From Opitutaceae bacterium (GTDB lineage Bacteria > Verrucomicrobiota > Verrucomicrobiia > Opitutales > Opitutaceae), in NCBI GenBank assembly GCA_023269585.1, contig JAHFTC010000023.1, forward strand, positions 1-44,459: a DNA stretch of 44,459 nt, in the 5' to 3' direction. Of this stretch, positions 31,271 through 39,179 are shown in pieces. The notes under the pieces were generated by a model. That model saw only the letters and a list, made by a program, of their open reading frames with translations, was not told where the DNA came from and ran no database searches. Positions within the stretch are counted from its first letter, which is position 1; each line of letters begins with the position of its first letter. The translations under genes and the position numbers were made by a program.

Positions 31271-32185
31271 ATGCGCCCCGACGACACGCTCACCCTCGAC
31301 GACCTCGCCCGCTGGTCCGAGCCCGGCACCCACCTCGCCGTGCTCGGCCACCCGGTGAAACACTCGCTCTCGCCGCCGATGCACAACGCCGCGCTGCGGG
31401 CGCTGGCGGCCCACGACGCCCGTTTCGCCGCGTGGCGGTACTGGAAATTCGACATCCCGCCCGAGCGTCTCGCCGAGGCGCTGCCGCTCTTCCATGCCCG
31501 TGGTTTCGCCGGCCTCAACCTCACCATCCCGCACAAAGTCCTCGCGCTCGACCTCATCGCCGCCGTGGCACCCGCCGCGCGCGACATCGGCGCCGTCAAC
31601 ACCCTGCGCCACACCCCCGCCGGCTACGAAGGTTTCAACACCGACGGCTACGGCATGGCCGCCGCCATCGCCCAGGAGCTCGGCCGGCCGCTCGCCGGCG
31701 CCGAAGTGATCCTGCTCGGCGCCGGCGGTGCCGCACGCGGGGCCGCGGTCGAATGTCTGCGCCAGGGCTGCCGCTCGCTCTGGATCGGCAACCGCAGCCG
31801 CGGCACGCTCGACGCGCTCATGCACCAGATCCGGCCGCTTGCCGGCGGGGCAGCCGTGCGCGATTTCCTGCTCGGCGAACCCCCGCCCGATCTGCCCACC
31901 GGTGCGCTCCTCATCAACGCGACCGCTTCCGGGCTCAAAGCCGACGAGCCGCCGCCGATCGACCTGCCCTGCTGGCCGCGTCCGGCCTGCGTCTTCGACA
32001 TGGTCTACAATCCCGCGCGGCCGCCGCTGCTCGTCGCCGCCGAGCAGCTCGGCCTGCCCAACGCCAACGGGCTGGCCATGCTCGTCCACCAGGGTGCCCG
32101 CGCCCTCGGCCTGTGGACCGGCGCCGCCGTACCCGCCGAAGTGATGCACCTCGCCGCCGTCACCGCCCTCAACCTCCGCCCATGA
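31271..32185 (+). CDS. aroE: Shikimate dehydrogenase
   Basis: The 304-residue enzyme reduces 3-dehydroshikimate with NADPH in aromatic amino-acid synthesis. Landmarks are GHPVKHSLSPPMHN (substrate site), NLTIPHK with catalytic Lys89, NTDGYG with Asp125, the Rossmann loop GAGGAARG (150-157), NATASGL, FDMVYNP and NANGLAMLVHQGA. The ATG at 31271 was chosen because upstream codons in frame are not conserved-looking. Its stop overlaps the ATG of the prepilin peptidase gene by 4 bp, so the two are translated together. Confidence 0.95.
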   Translation: MRPDDTLTLDDLARWSEPGTHLAVLGHPVKHSLSPPMHNAALRALAAHDARFAAWRYWKFDIPPERLAEALPLFHARGFAGLNLTIPHKVLALDLIAAVAPAARDIGAVNTLRHTPAGYEGFNTDGYGMAAAIAQELGRPLAGAEVILLGAGGAARGAAVECLRQGCRSLWIGNRSRGTLDALMHQIRPLAGGAAVRDFLLGEPPPDLPTGALLINATASGLKADEPPPIDLPCWPRPACVFDMVYNPARPPLLVAAEQLGLPNANGLAMLVHQGARALGLWTGAAVPAEVMHLAAVTALNLRP

Positions 32186-33174
32186 TCACCCTCGACGAAC
32201 TGCGCCTCATCCACGCCGCCTTCCCCTGGTTTTTCCCCGCCGCGGCCGGTCTCTTCGGCGCCTGTATCGGAAGCTTCCTCAACGTCTGCATCTACCGCAT
32301 CCCCGCCGGCCGGTCGGTCGTCCGGCCGGGCTCGCACTGCGCCTGCGGGCAGCCGGTGCGCTGGCACGACAACATCCCGATCCTGAGCTGGCTCCTCCTG
32401 CGCGGCCGCGCCCGCTGCTGCGGCCGGCCGTTCAGCGTGCGCTACCCGGCGATCGAGCTGCTCACCGCGCTGCTCTTCCTCGCCAGCGCCCTGCTCTTCC
32501 CGCCCGGCAAGGCGCTGTGCGTGATGGTTTTTGTCTCACTGCTCGTCCTCGGCTCGTTCGTCGACATCGACCACATGATCATCCCCGACCGCTGCACGAT
32601 CGGCGGCGCGGTGATCGGCGTGCTGCTCGCCCTGGCCGTGCCCTCGCTCCACGGCCACGCGGCCGCACCCGCGCTCGATCCGATGCTCGGGTTCATGCTC
32701 GCCGCCCTGCAATCGGGCATCGACGCCGTGCTCGGCCTCTTCGTCGGCTCCGCGCTCGTGCTCTGGATCGGCCTGCTGGCCGAGAAGATCCTGCGCAAGG
32801 AGGCGATGGGCTTCGGCGACGTGAAACTGCTCGGCTGCATCGGCGCCTTCATCGGCTGGAAAGGCGCGGTCTTCGCCGTCTTCGGCGGCGCCGTGCTCGG
32901 CGTGATCGCCACGCTTCTCTGGCTGCCCTTCGCCCGTCGGAATCCGGATTCCGGAGACGCCACGGCCGGCGCCGCCCCGACCGTGGCGCCGCAACCGGCA
33001 ACGGCAGAAGGCGAAGAGCCCTCCGGCGAGGCCTCGCCCGGACTCATGGGCATGCCGGTGCCTTTCGGCCCGATGCTCTCCGCCGCCGGGCTGCTCTACC
33101 TGTTCTGGCTGCACCCGCTGGTGGACTCGTACTTCGCCGAAATCGCCGCCGTGCTCCGCGAACTCGGCGGCTGA
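32182..33174 (+). CDS. Prepilin peptidase (type IV leader peptidase, PilD-like)
   Basis: The 330-residue integral membrane aspartic protease removes leader peptides from prepilins and pseudopilins, and usually N-methylates them. The N-terminal domain shows FGACIGSFLNVCIYRIP and a cysteine cluster (C53, C55, C79, C80; CACG and RCCGRPF), with CAC and CC in place of two CxxC pairs. The protease Asps lie in GSFVDIDHMIIPD and MGFGDVKLLG. Residues about 250-285 are an Ala/Pro/Glu-rich loop before the last helices. No pilus gene is nearby; coupling to aroE is by a 4-bp overlap. Confidence 0.93.
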   Translation: MITLDELRLIHAAFPWFFPAAAGLFGACIGSFLNVCIYRIPAGRSVVRPGSHCACGQPVRWHDNIPILSWLLLRGRARCCGRPFSVRYPAIELLTALLFLASALLFPPGKALCVMVFVSLLVLGSFVDIDHMIIPDRCTIGGAVIGVLLALAVPSLHGHAAAPALDPMLGFMLAALQSGIDAVLGLFVGSALVLWIGLLAEKILRKEAMGFGDVKLLGCIGAFIGWKGAVFAVFGGAVLGVIATLLWLPFARRNPDSGDATAGAAPTVAPQPATAEGEEPSGEASPGLMGMPVPFGPMLSAAGLLYLFWLHPLVDSYFAEIAAVLRELGG

Positions 33175-33259
33175 GCAACGATTCCCCGGGAGGAGCGGCA
33201 GTAACCGTGAGTCGGGCCGCAGCCTGGGTATAAACGGCAAAAGGACGATTGGATCTGCG

Positions 33260-33344
33260 CTCCGCGCTCTCCGCGCCTCCGCGTGGGAAACATCCCGTAT
33301 CCAGATCCGATCCGGCCTCACGCGGAGTCGCGGAGAACGCGGAG
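33260..33344. repeat. Inverted-arm element with CTCCGCG periodicity
   Basis: The left arm CTCCGCGCTCTCCGCGCCTC plus CGCGTG (33260-33285) and the right arm CACGCGGAGTCGCGGAGAAC plus GCGGAG (33319-33344) are inverted copies at 24 of 26 positions. CTCCGCG recurs every 8-9 nt. It lies after the prepilin peptidase gene. Confidence 0.8.
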
Positions 33345-33396
33345 GTGCTTTCTACCCCGCCCCGCCCTCCGGAGGCAGTAGACCCGCGCTTTCACG

Positions 33397-33422
33397 CTTC
33401 GTTTCTTTGTTGGCTTCTGTCG
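33397..33422. repeat. Solo arm of the AACGAAG-type element
   Basis: CTTCGTTTCTTTGTTGGCTT plus CTGTCG resembles the right arms at 22593-22621 and 23344-23370. No matching left arm is seen nearby. Confidence 0.5.
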
Positions 33423-33505
33423 TCTGCAGAATCCGGGGTGCGGTCGAGCGAGGTGCGGAGGGGCCGCGGGCGAATCCGCCCCGCAGCCCCGCTCGGCCTC
33501 CACGC

Positions 33506-34126
33506 TCACCGCGCGGCGGCGCCGGCGAGCGACAACGTCAGCTCGATCTGTTCGGAAACCTTGTCGGTGTTCTGACCGGCTTGGATGCCAAAGTCCGAAC
33601 GGTTGATCGCGAAGGTCGACCGCAGGACCAGCAGGTCGCCCTTGAGGTCGGGCTTGTTCAACCGCGCGCCGAGTTTGTCGGGCAGGTGGGTGAAGGTCAC
33701 CGGCACGGTGATCTCCTTGCTCACGCCCTTCACGGTGAGCACGCCGGCCACTTCGGCCTTGATCGCGGCTCCCTCGGTCACGGCGCGCTGCACCCGTTTC
33801 GCCTCGAAGACGATCTCGGGATATTTCGCGACCTCGAGCCAGTTGGCCCCGCGCAGATGCTCGAGCATCGTCGGGTTGCCCACGGTGAGCGATGCGGTCG
33901 CGAGCACGATCCGCCCGGTGATCGTCTCCGGGGTGGCGGGATCGAAGACGACCGAGCCCGAGAGGCCCGTGCCCTGGCCGGAGATCGACTCCAGCGGTGC
34001 ATCAAGGTGAAACTGCACGTTGTTGACGCCCTTCGGGTCCTTGAAATCGAAGGTCTGCGGCGCAGCGGAGAGCCCCGCGGCGGCAAGGATGAGGGCGAGT
34101 GAAACGGAACGGTGGATCGTGGTCAT
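33506..34126 (-). CDS. YceI-family secreted protein
   Basis: The 206-residue product has a signal peptide (MTTIHRSVSLALILAAAGLS, cleavage near AAP) and a lipocalin-like YceI barrel. Landmarks are VQFHLDAPLESISGQGTG, ASLTVGNPTMLEHLRG, WLEVAKYPEIVFEA, GVLTVKGVSKEITVPV and RSDFGIQAG. YceI proteins bind long isoprenoid or fatty chains in the periplasm. Its ATG overlaps the stop of the gene for an 89-residue membrane protein by 4 bp, so the two are coupled. The lipid ligand is unknown. Confidence 0.92.
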   Translation of the reverse strand: MTTIHRSVSLALILAAAGLSAAPQTFDFKDPKGVNNVQFHLDAPLESISGQGTGLSGSVVFDPATPETITGRIVLATASLTVGNPTMLEHLRGANWLEVAKYPEIVFEAKRVQRAVTEGAAIKAEVAGVLTVKGVSKEITVPVTFTHLPDKLGARLNKPDLKGDLLVLRSTFAINRSDFGIQAGQNTDKVSEQIELTLSLAGAAAR

Positions 34127-34392
34127 GAGGTTGGCTGATTTGGTGGTAGTTTTCTACGGAAGAAAAGGGTCGCGGCGAAAAGCGCGCCGCCCGCGAGCAG
34201 ACCGAGCGCCGGCGTCTCCACGCCCGGCACGAAACGCTCCTGCCACTCGATCACGCTCAGGCCGGTGAACTCGTCCGTGCGCTCGACGCCCACGCGTGTG
34301 CGCCACCAGCCCATGGGGGCCCCCGCCGCCACCCACCAACCGAGGGAGGAGAGCAGCAGGGCGATGGCAGCAAGACGAAGGGCGCAGCGCAT
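34123..34392 (-). CDS. Small membrane protein coupled to YceI, hypothetical
   Basis: The product has 89 residues: an N-terminal helix (LRLAAIALLLSSLGWWVAA) that may be a signal anchor, a 40-residue extracytoplasmic stretch rich in Trp and charged residues, and a second helix (ALGLLAGGALFAATLFF) ending in a basic cytoplasmic tail. I do not recognise a family. The 4-bp overlap with the YceI gene suggests a shared role at the membrane. Confidence 0.7.
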   Translation of the reverse strand: MRCALRLAAIALLLSSLGWWVAAGAPMGWWRTRVGVERTDEFTGLSVIEWQERFVPGVETPALGLLAGGALFAATLFFRRKLPPNQPTS

Positions 34393-34809
34393 GATGGCGG
34401 GAGGGAAAGCGCTTTTATCTTGATGTCAAGAGACCCACCCGGCGCCGGCCCCCGCTGCGCTCCGCCTCCCGCGGCGGCCGTGTTGCCGTCGCGCCCTGCC
34501 CGGTTTTCTCCCGCCGTCCCGGCGGGGCCTCCCCCTGCGAGCCGCGGCGCGCTCCGCGAACGGCCCCCCGGGAGCCGCACTCGAAGCGAAACCGCCGCGG
34601 TTTTGCCGCTAGTCCGGATCGAGCGACTCGGGCCAGCGGAGGAAACTTCGCCCGGTTGGGCTGCCGCAGTCCGGAAAGACACGCGCCAGATCCGGACTAA
34701 CGCCCGAGCGAAAATCGCCAAGATTCGCTCTCGACGCCGGCCGCAACGGTTGGAATGCTCCCGCCCCTCTCGCCGCCGAATCCCCAAACTCTCGGCCCCT
34801 CTACTTCGC
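34393..34809. other. Non-coding gap of 417 bp between divergent genes
   Basis: No gene is supported. It holds AAACCGC-C-GCGGTTT (34589-34603) and a pair of inverted 11-mers, TAGTCCGGATC (34610-34620) and GATCCGGACTA (34689-34699), about 70 bp apart. Confidence 0.45.
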
Positions 34810-36198
34810 ATGAACGTTCGCACCCTCCTTCTGGCTCTCGCCGCCACCTGCGGCGCTTTCGGTCCCTCCACTTTCGCCCAGGACATCGCCGGCGAAATCG
34901 GCACCTCCTCCGCCCTCCTGCAGGCGCGCATCACCCCGGAGATGCGTCGCAGCTCCGGCATCTCCGACGCCATCGAGGGCTGGGCCCGATTCGAGGCGGC
35001 CGACAATCCCGAGTTCGTCCGCCCCTCGGTGAGCGAGTGGATCAAGATCACTCCCGGCACCGACAACGTCATCAAGTACATGTTCGGCCGGCTCCGCGAC
35101 GACATCCTCCGCGGCGGTCGCACCTACTACTGGCGCTACAAGTTCGGTCCCAACCCCGCCCAGGTGACCACCAGCGCCGTCCACACCTTCCAGACGATGT
35201 CCGGCTCGCTCGGCACCCGCCCGATGCGCATCGCCGTCATCCAGGGCCTCGACGCCACCTCGCCGAAGCTCGGCGCCGCGATCGACCAGCTCATCGCCGC
35301 CAAGCCCGACTACGTCGTCTTCAACGGCAACAGCGTCGCCTACGATGCGCCCCCGACCGCCACCACCGCCGAGGCGATGCGCGCGAAGTGGCACCAGCTC
35401 CTCACCCAGCCCAAGGTCGCCACCCTGCTCGGACAGGTCGGCACCTACTGGATCAAGAACGACCGCGACTTCCGTTTCGCCGGCGCCGACTACTCCGCCG
35501 GCAAGGAGCCGAGCGCCGACCTCGGGGCCGACATCTTCCGCGAGCAGGTTCCCGTCACCGATCCGCGCGATCCGACCAGCCTCACCTTCCGCTCCGTGCA
35601 GGCCACCCGTGACCTTGCCCTCTGGATGCTCGAGGTCCGCGACTACCGCAGCCCCAACGGCACCGCCGACAACAAGGACAAGTCCCTCTGGGGCACGTCC
35701 CAAGGCGAGTGGTTGCTCCGCCAGCACGTGAGCTCCACCACGAACTTCAAGGTGGTGATCCAGCCGACCGCCGTCGTCGGCCCCGACAGCTCGTCCGACA
35801 GCCACGCTTCCGGCTTCCGCTCCGAGCGCCAGATGTTCCTCGATCACGTGAAGGCCAACCAGCTCGCCGAAAAGGGCCTCGTCGTGATCGTCGGCGGCAA
35901 CGCCCAATACCACTCGGTCTCGCCCGAGGGCCTCGATGAAATCTCCATCGGCTCGCTCAGCAGCCCCGTGGCTGTTCCGGCGGCGACGGGCGTGAAGATG
36001 GCCTACAGCCAGCAGCAGCCCGCCCCCGGCTTCGCCCTGCTCGAGGTCGTCCCCGGCGTGGTCGGCACCGCCGCCACCGCCGACAGGCCCGCGGTCGAGG
36101 GCGTCGCCGCCAAGCTGACCATCTCGCTCGTCAACGCCGAGACCGGCGCCGTCGTGCACACGGTCACCAAGACCGCGCCGATCGTCACCAAGAAGTAA
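34810..36198 (+). CDS. Secreted PhoD-like protein with altered metal ligands
   Basis: The 462-residue product has a signal peptide ending near FAQ (residue 24) and the layout of PhoD-type phosphodiesterases: an N-terminal beta domain (YYWRYKFGPNPAQVTTSAVH), then a metallophosphatase-like domain. At metal sites where PhoD has GD..Y.D, DDHD and GDxHxH, this protein reads FNGNSVAYD (171-179), IKNDRDF (215-221) and VGGNAQYHS (361-369). Two expected Asp residues are thus Asn or absent. The QGEWLLRQHV and RSERQMFLDHV blocks are kept. It may be an inactive binding protein or use a different chemistry. A strong terminator follows. Confidence 0.75.
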   Translation: MNVRTLLLALAATCGAFGPSTFAQDIAGEIGTSSALLQARITPEMRRSSGISDAIEGWARFEAADNPEFVRPSVSEWIKITPGTDNVIKYMFGRLRDDILRGGRTYYWRYKFGPNPAQVTTSAVHTFQTMSGSLGTRPMRIAVIQGLDATSPKLGAAIDQLIAAKPDYVVFNGNSVAYDAPPTATTAEAMRAKWHQLLTQPKVATLLGQVGTYWIKNDRDFRFAGADYSAGKEPSADLGADIFREQVPVTDPRDPTSLTFRSVQATRDLALWMLEVRDYRSPNGTADNKDKSLWGTSQGEWLLRQHVSSTTNFKVVIQPTAVVGPDSSSDSHASGFRSERQMFLDHVKANQLAEKGLVVIVGGNAQYHSVSPEGLDEISIGSLSSPVAVPAATGVKMAYSQQQPAPGFALLEVVPGVVGTAATADRPAVEGVAAKLTISLVNAETGAVVHTVTKTAPIVTKK

Positions 36199-36221
36199 GC
36201 GCGAGCTGCTCCACTCTCCAG

Positions 36222-36250
36222 GCCGCGCCGGTTTCCGGCGCGGCTTTTTT
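36222..36250 (+). terminator. Intrinsic terminator of the PhoD-like gene
   Basis: GCCGCGCCGG, loop TTT, CCGGCGCGGC, then six T. It lies 24 bp after the stop codon. Confidence 0.95.
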
Positions 36251-36262
36251 GTGCCTCGCGTA

Positions 36263-36283
36263 GCGGGGTGCTTCAGCCCCCGC
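36263..36283. repeat. Hairpin GCGGGG-TGCTTCAGC-CCCGC type
   Basis: GCGGGG (36263-36268) pairs with CCCCGC (36278-36283). The wording (TAGCGGGG...TTCAGCCCC) is like a short dispersed intergenic motif; a relative occurs near 24602. Confidence 0.4.
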
Positions 36284-36380
36284 AGTCCGGCTCCGCCCGC
36301 CGCCCATGCGCCGCTCCGCCGGCCCTCGCTCAGCACAGCTTCGTGCGCCAGCTCACGTCGACCAGCCTGTCTAAAGCACT

Positions 36381-36408
36381 AGGCCACGTGGCCTCAGCCT
36401 GATCAGGC
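36381..36408. repeat. Two adjacent perfect palindromes
   Basis: AGGCCACGTGGCCT (36381-36394) and GCCTGATCAGGC (36397-36408) lie two bases apart, just beside repeat copy C. Confidence 0.55.
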
Positions 36409-36505
36409 AGTCGAGCGTCGAGGGACGAGAGCCGGATCACCGAGGAAAAACCAGAAAGGCCGACCGGCTCCGATTGTCCCACCGACGGTTCGGCGCTCGT
36501 CCCTC
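36409..36505 (-). repeat. Dispersed ~100-bp repeat, copy C (inverted)
   Basis: Read on the minus strand it matches copies A and B: GACGAGCGCCGAACCG, GACAATC, TCTGGTTTTTCCTC and CGGCTCTCGTCCCTCG. Its own ends also form an inverted pair (GTCGAGGGACGAGAGCC / GGCGCTCGTCCCTCGAC, 16 of 17). Confidence 0.75.
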
Positions 36506-36536
36506 GACACCCGCCCCTCGTCGGCAGCAACACGCC

Positions 36537-38018
36537 TCAGCCCAGCGCGAAGAACGCCCGCAGCTTCGACAGGATCCCGCTGCGCACCTGCTCCGGCGTC
36601 GCGACCGCGCCCTCCTTCGCATGCTTGGCGTTGGCCAGTTGGCGCTGCGCGAGCAGCTCGGAAAGTTGTTCCAGCACCGCGGGATTCGAGCGCACGAACA
36701 CGCCGAAGACGTTCTTGCCGATCTCCACCGCTTCGACCGGCTCCTCCGCCACCACCGTCGCCGTGCGCGGGTCACCGGTAAGCAATGACATCTCGCCGAT
36801 GCAGTCGCCGGCCCCGAGCTTGGCCACGCTCTTCGCCGGCCCGTCGAACGCGATGCGCACATCCACGCCGCCCTTCACGAGCACGAACATCGATTCGCCC
36901 GAAGCACCCTGGGTGAGCAGGTGCTCGTGCTTGGCGAACTGCACCACCGGGCTGGCCTGCACCAACGCCCCGCATTGCTCCGCGGAAAGGCAGCCGAAGA
37001 TCTTGTGCGCCCGCAGCATCGCCGCCGCCGATTCGCGCACCGCGGCGCTCGTATCCGTCTTCACCGCCTGGTGAAGCACGGTCTGTGGATACGGGATCTC
37101 CATGCCCGCACGCCGCACCGCGTACCAGCAATGCGACCGCACATCGCTGAGGATGCGGCTCTGCTGCGCGTGTTCGCGGATCCACAGCTTGATCTCGTAC
37201 ACGATCGCGGAATCGGCGAAGTCCTTCAGATACACGACCGGCGCCCGCTCCTGGAGCACGCCCTGCACCGAGGCCGCCGCCTTGCGCAGCACCTCCATGG
37301 CCTCGGCCGGCGGCACGTCGTAGTGCAGGCCGATCGTCGCCCGCACCGCGTGCTCGGGGCTGGGCAGCTCGAAGTTGTAGATCGTCTGGTTGAGCAGCGC
37401 GCTGTTATCCATCTCGATCTGCACCTCGTCCGTGGTGACGAGCCGGGTCGAGCGCCACGAGATCTCGATCACCCGCGCGTGCACGCCGTCGATCAGCAGC
37501 CAGTCGCCGGTCTTGAACGGCTTCTCGAAATGCAGCGCGATGCCGGCGAACATGTTCTTGAGCTGGTCCTGCATGCCCAGGCCGAGCACCAAGGCCGCCA
37601 CGCCCGAACCGGCCAGCAATCCCGGCACCTGCACCGTGTAGACGAACTGCATCGCCGAGAGCACCGCCACGAGCCCCACGCCCACGCCGGTCAGGTCGAT
37701 CAGCACCCGCGGCGCCTCCACCCGTTTGCCGTCCCTGTCGTAGCGAACCCAGCACAACCGGTTGAGCAGCGTCACCACCGGGAAGGCCGCGAACACGACG
37801 ACCGCCGCGGTGAGGTGCAGGAGCGCGGCCGCCCGCCAGCCCAGCGCCTCCGGCAGCAGCCGCGCACCCACCAGCAGGCCGGCCGCCAGCGCGAACAGGT
37901 GGTACGTCCACTTGAAGCCCAAGCCGCGCACGCGGCGCAGCAGCTGCGCGCCGGCCACCAACACAACGTAGACGACGACGGCCGCCAGCGCGGCCAGGGG
38001 GAGGGAGGGATCGATCAT
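36537..38018 (-). CDS. MscS-family channel with cyclic-nucleotide-binding domain
   Basis: The 493-residue product has four or five membrane helices and the MscS pore and beta domain (LLAGSGVAALVLGLGMQDQL, KPFKTGDWLLID, VIEISWRSTRLVTTD). The C-terminus adds a cyclic-nucleotide-binding domain (about residues 345-470) with the phosphate-binding cassette GEMSLLTGDPRTATV. Relatives include the cAMP-gated bCNG channels, which respond to nucleotide more than to tension. It is downstream of the cyclase operon on the same strand but behind that operon's terminator. The ATG at 38018 was chosen over upstream in-frame codons. Confidence 0.93.
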   Translation of the reverse strand: MIDPSLPLAALAAVVVYVVLVAGAQLLRRVRGLGFKWTYHLFALAAGLLVGARLLPEALGWRAAALLHLTAAVVVFAAFPVVTLLNRLCWVRYDRDGKRVEAPRVLIDLTGVGVGLVAVLSAMQFVYTVQVPGLLAGSGVAALVLGLGMQDQLKNMFAGIALHFEKPFKTGDWLLIDGVHARVIEISWRSTRLVTTDEVQIEMDNSALLNQTIYNFELPSPEHAVRATIGLHYDVPPAEAMEVLRKAAASVQGVLQERAPVVYLKDFADSAIVYEIKLWIREHAQQSRILSDVRSHCWYAVRRAGMEIPYPQTVLHQAVKTDTSAAVRESAAAMLRAHKIFGCLSAEQCGALVQASPVVQFAKHEHLLTQGASGESMFVLVKGGVDVRIAFDGPAKSVAKLGAGDCIGEMSLLTGDPRTATVVAEEPVEAVEIGKNVFGVFVRSNPAVLEQLSELLAQRQLANAKHAKEGAVATPEQVRSGILSKLRAFFALG

Positions 38019-38132
38019 GGGCGGAAGCGGGACACGACGCACCCGCACCGATGGCGGGCTCCGCGCATATCGCCCGGATACACGCCCGACCGCAAGCCTG
38101 CGGTGGCCCTGCGGCGAATGGGGGTGAGGTAG

Positions 38133-38166
38133 GGACGCCGCTCCGCGGCGTCCGCAGCGAAGCTGC
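38133..38166. repeat. Two adjoining hairpins
   Basis: GGACGCCGC-TCC-GCGGCGTCC (38133-38153) is followed at once by GCAGC-GAA-GCTGC (38154-38166). They lie upstream of the MscS gene. Confidence 0.5.
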
Positions 38167-38235
38167 AGGCAGCCGATGCAGTTCGAGATGCTACGACGAC
38201 GCCTATCACAGGCCGAGCGTAAGGACGCCGGCCCA

Positions 38236-38258
38236 GCGTTCTTCGCAGCGAAGAACGC
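38236..38258. repeat. Palindrome GCGTTCTTCGC-A-GCGAAGAACGC
   Basis: Perfect 11-bp arms surround a single A. It shares its arms with the palindrome at 8216-8237. Confidence 0.7.
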
Positions 38259-38283
38259 GCGGCGGCGCCCCTACCTCAAACAA

Positions 38284-38312
38284 ACCGGCCGGCCCTTGCG
38301 GGGCCGGCCGGT
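38284..38312 (-). terminator. Intrinsic terminator of the cyclase - SH3 - M48 operon
   Basis: On the minus strand ACCGGCCGGCCC pairs with GGGCCGGCCGGT around a 5-nt loop and is followed by TTTGTTT. It lies 43 bp beyond the M48 stop. Confidence 0.85.
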
Positions 38313-38354
38313 GGAATCGGATTCACGCTGCCGCGCAAACGCGGCGGCGTGGGC

Positions 38355-39179
38355 TCACTTGCCCTTCTTTTTCTTATCACCACCAGGCAGCTTCTTCAGG
38401 CGGTCACTGGTCTTCGGATGCGTGTTGAAGGTTTCCTTCCCCTTGGAGGTGTTTGCGTCGACCTTGTTCAGGGCGATGCGCAGCCCGTTCGGATCGAAGC
38501 CACAGACCTTGGCGAGCTCGTACGCGCTCTCGTCGGCGTCGTACTCGCGACCCGATCCATAGCCATCGGTGAGGAGACCGGTGGCGAGCTTGGACACAGC
38601 GTCTTCAAACATCTTCGTCGCCTCCGGCGCTGACCCGCCCAACTGGTCCCCCGCCGACTCGGCCACCAAGCCGACCGCGGCGCCGGTGCCCTGTTTGCCC
38701 GCGATGATCTTGGCAGCATGCCGCAGATCCACGTGCGCGATTTCGTGGGCCAGGACACCCGCCAGCTCGTCGTCGTTTTCGAGCAGTTTGTAGAGGCCCT
38801 TAGTGATGAATACCCGGCCGTTCGGTGCGGAGAAGGCGTTGACCGCATCCGAATCGAGTACGCCGAAGCGCCATTCAAGGCTGTCGCGTTTGGCGTACCG
38901 AGTGAGTGCACGGCCCACCAGGTTCACCCGCTGTGTAGCCACTTGGTTGCGCCAAACTCCGCCATACCGCGCCACGATTTCCACCGAAACGGCGTCGCCG
39001 AGGTTGATCTCCTCCTCGATGGTCAGGCCGGTGGCTCCCTTCGAGAGCTGGTCGCGCTTCTCCTTGTCGGTCGCGATGCGCTCACCGACACCTTTGACCA
39101 TGCCCCCGATATCAAATGCGAACGCAGTCCCGACAGCACCCAGCAGGAGTGCGCCGATGAATAGTCGGAGCGTTTTCAT
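38355..39179 (-). CDS. Secreted M48-family zinc metallopeptidase
   Basis: The 274-residue peptidase has a signal peptide (MKTLRLFIGALLLGAVGTAF) and the zinc motif HEIAH (145-149) within LAGVLAHEIAHVDLRHAAK. The third ligand is in REYDADESAYELA. NAFSAPNGRVFITKGL is also typical of periplasmic M48 proteins such as BepA and LoiP, which act in outer-membrane quality control. Its ATG overlaps the stop of the SH3 gene by 4 bp (ATGA). The C-terminus is Lys-rich. Activity is expected, since all ligands are present. Confidence 0.93.
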   Translation of the reverse strand: MKTLRLFIGALLLGAVGTAFAFDIGGMVKGVGERIATDKEKRDQLSKGATGLTIEEEINLGDAVSVEIVARYGGVWRNQVATQRVNLVGRALTRYAKRDSLEWRFGVLDSDAVNAFSAPNGRVFITKGLYKLLENDDELAGVLAHEIAHVDLRHAAKIIAGKQGTGAAVGLVAESAGDQLGGSAPEATKMFEDAVSKLATGLLTDGYGSGREYDADESAYELAKVCGFDPNGLRIALNKVDANTSKGKETFNTHPKTSDRLKKLPGGDKKKKGK

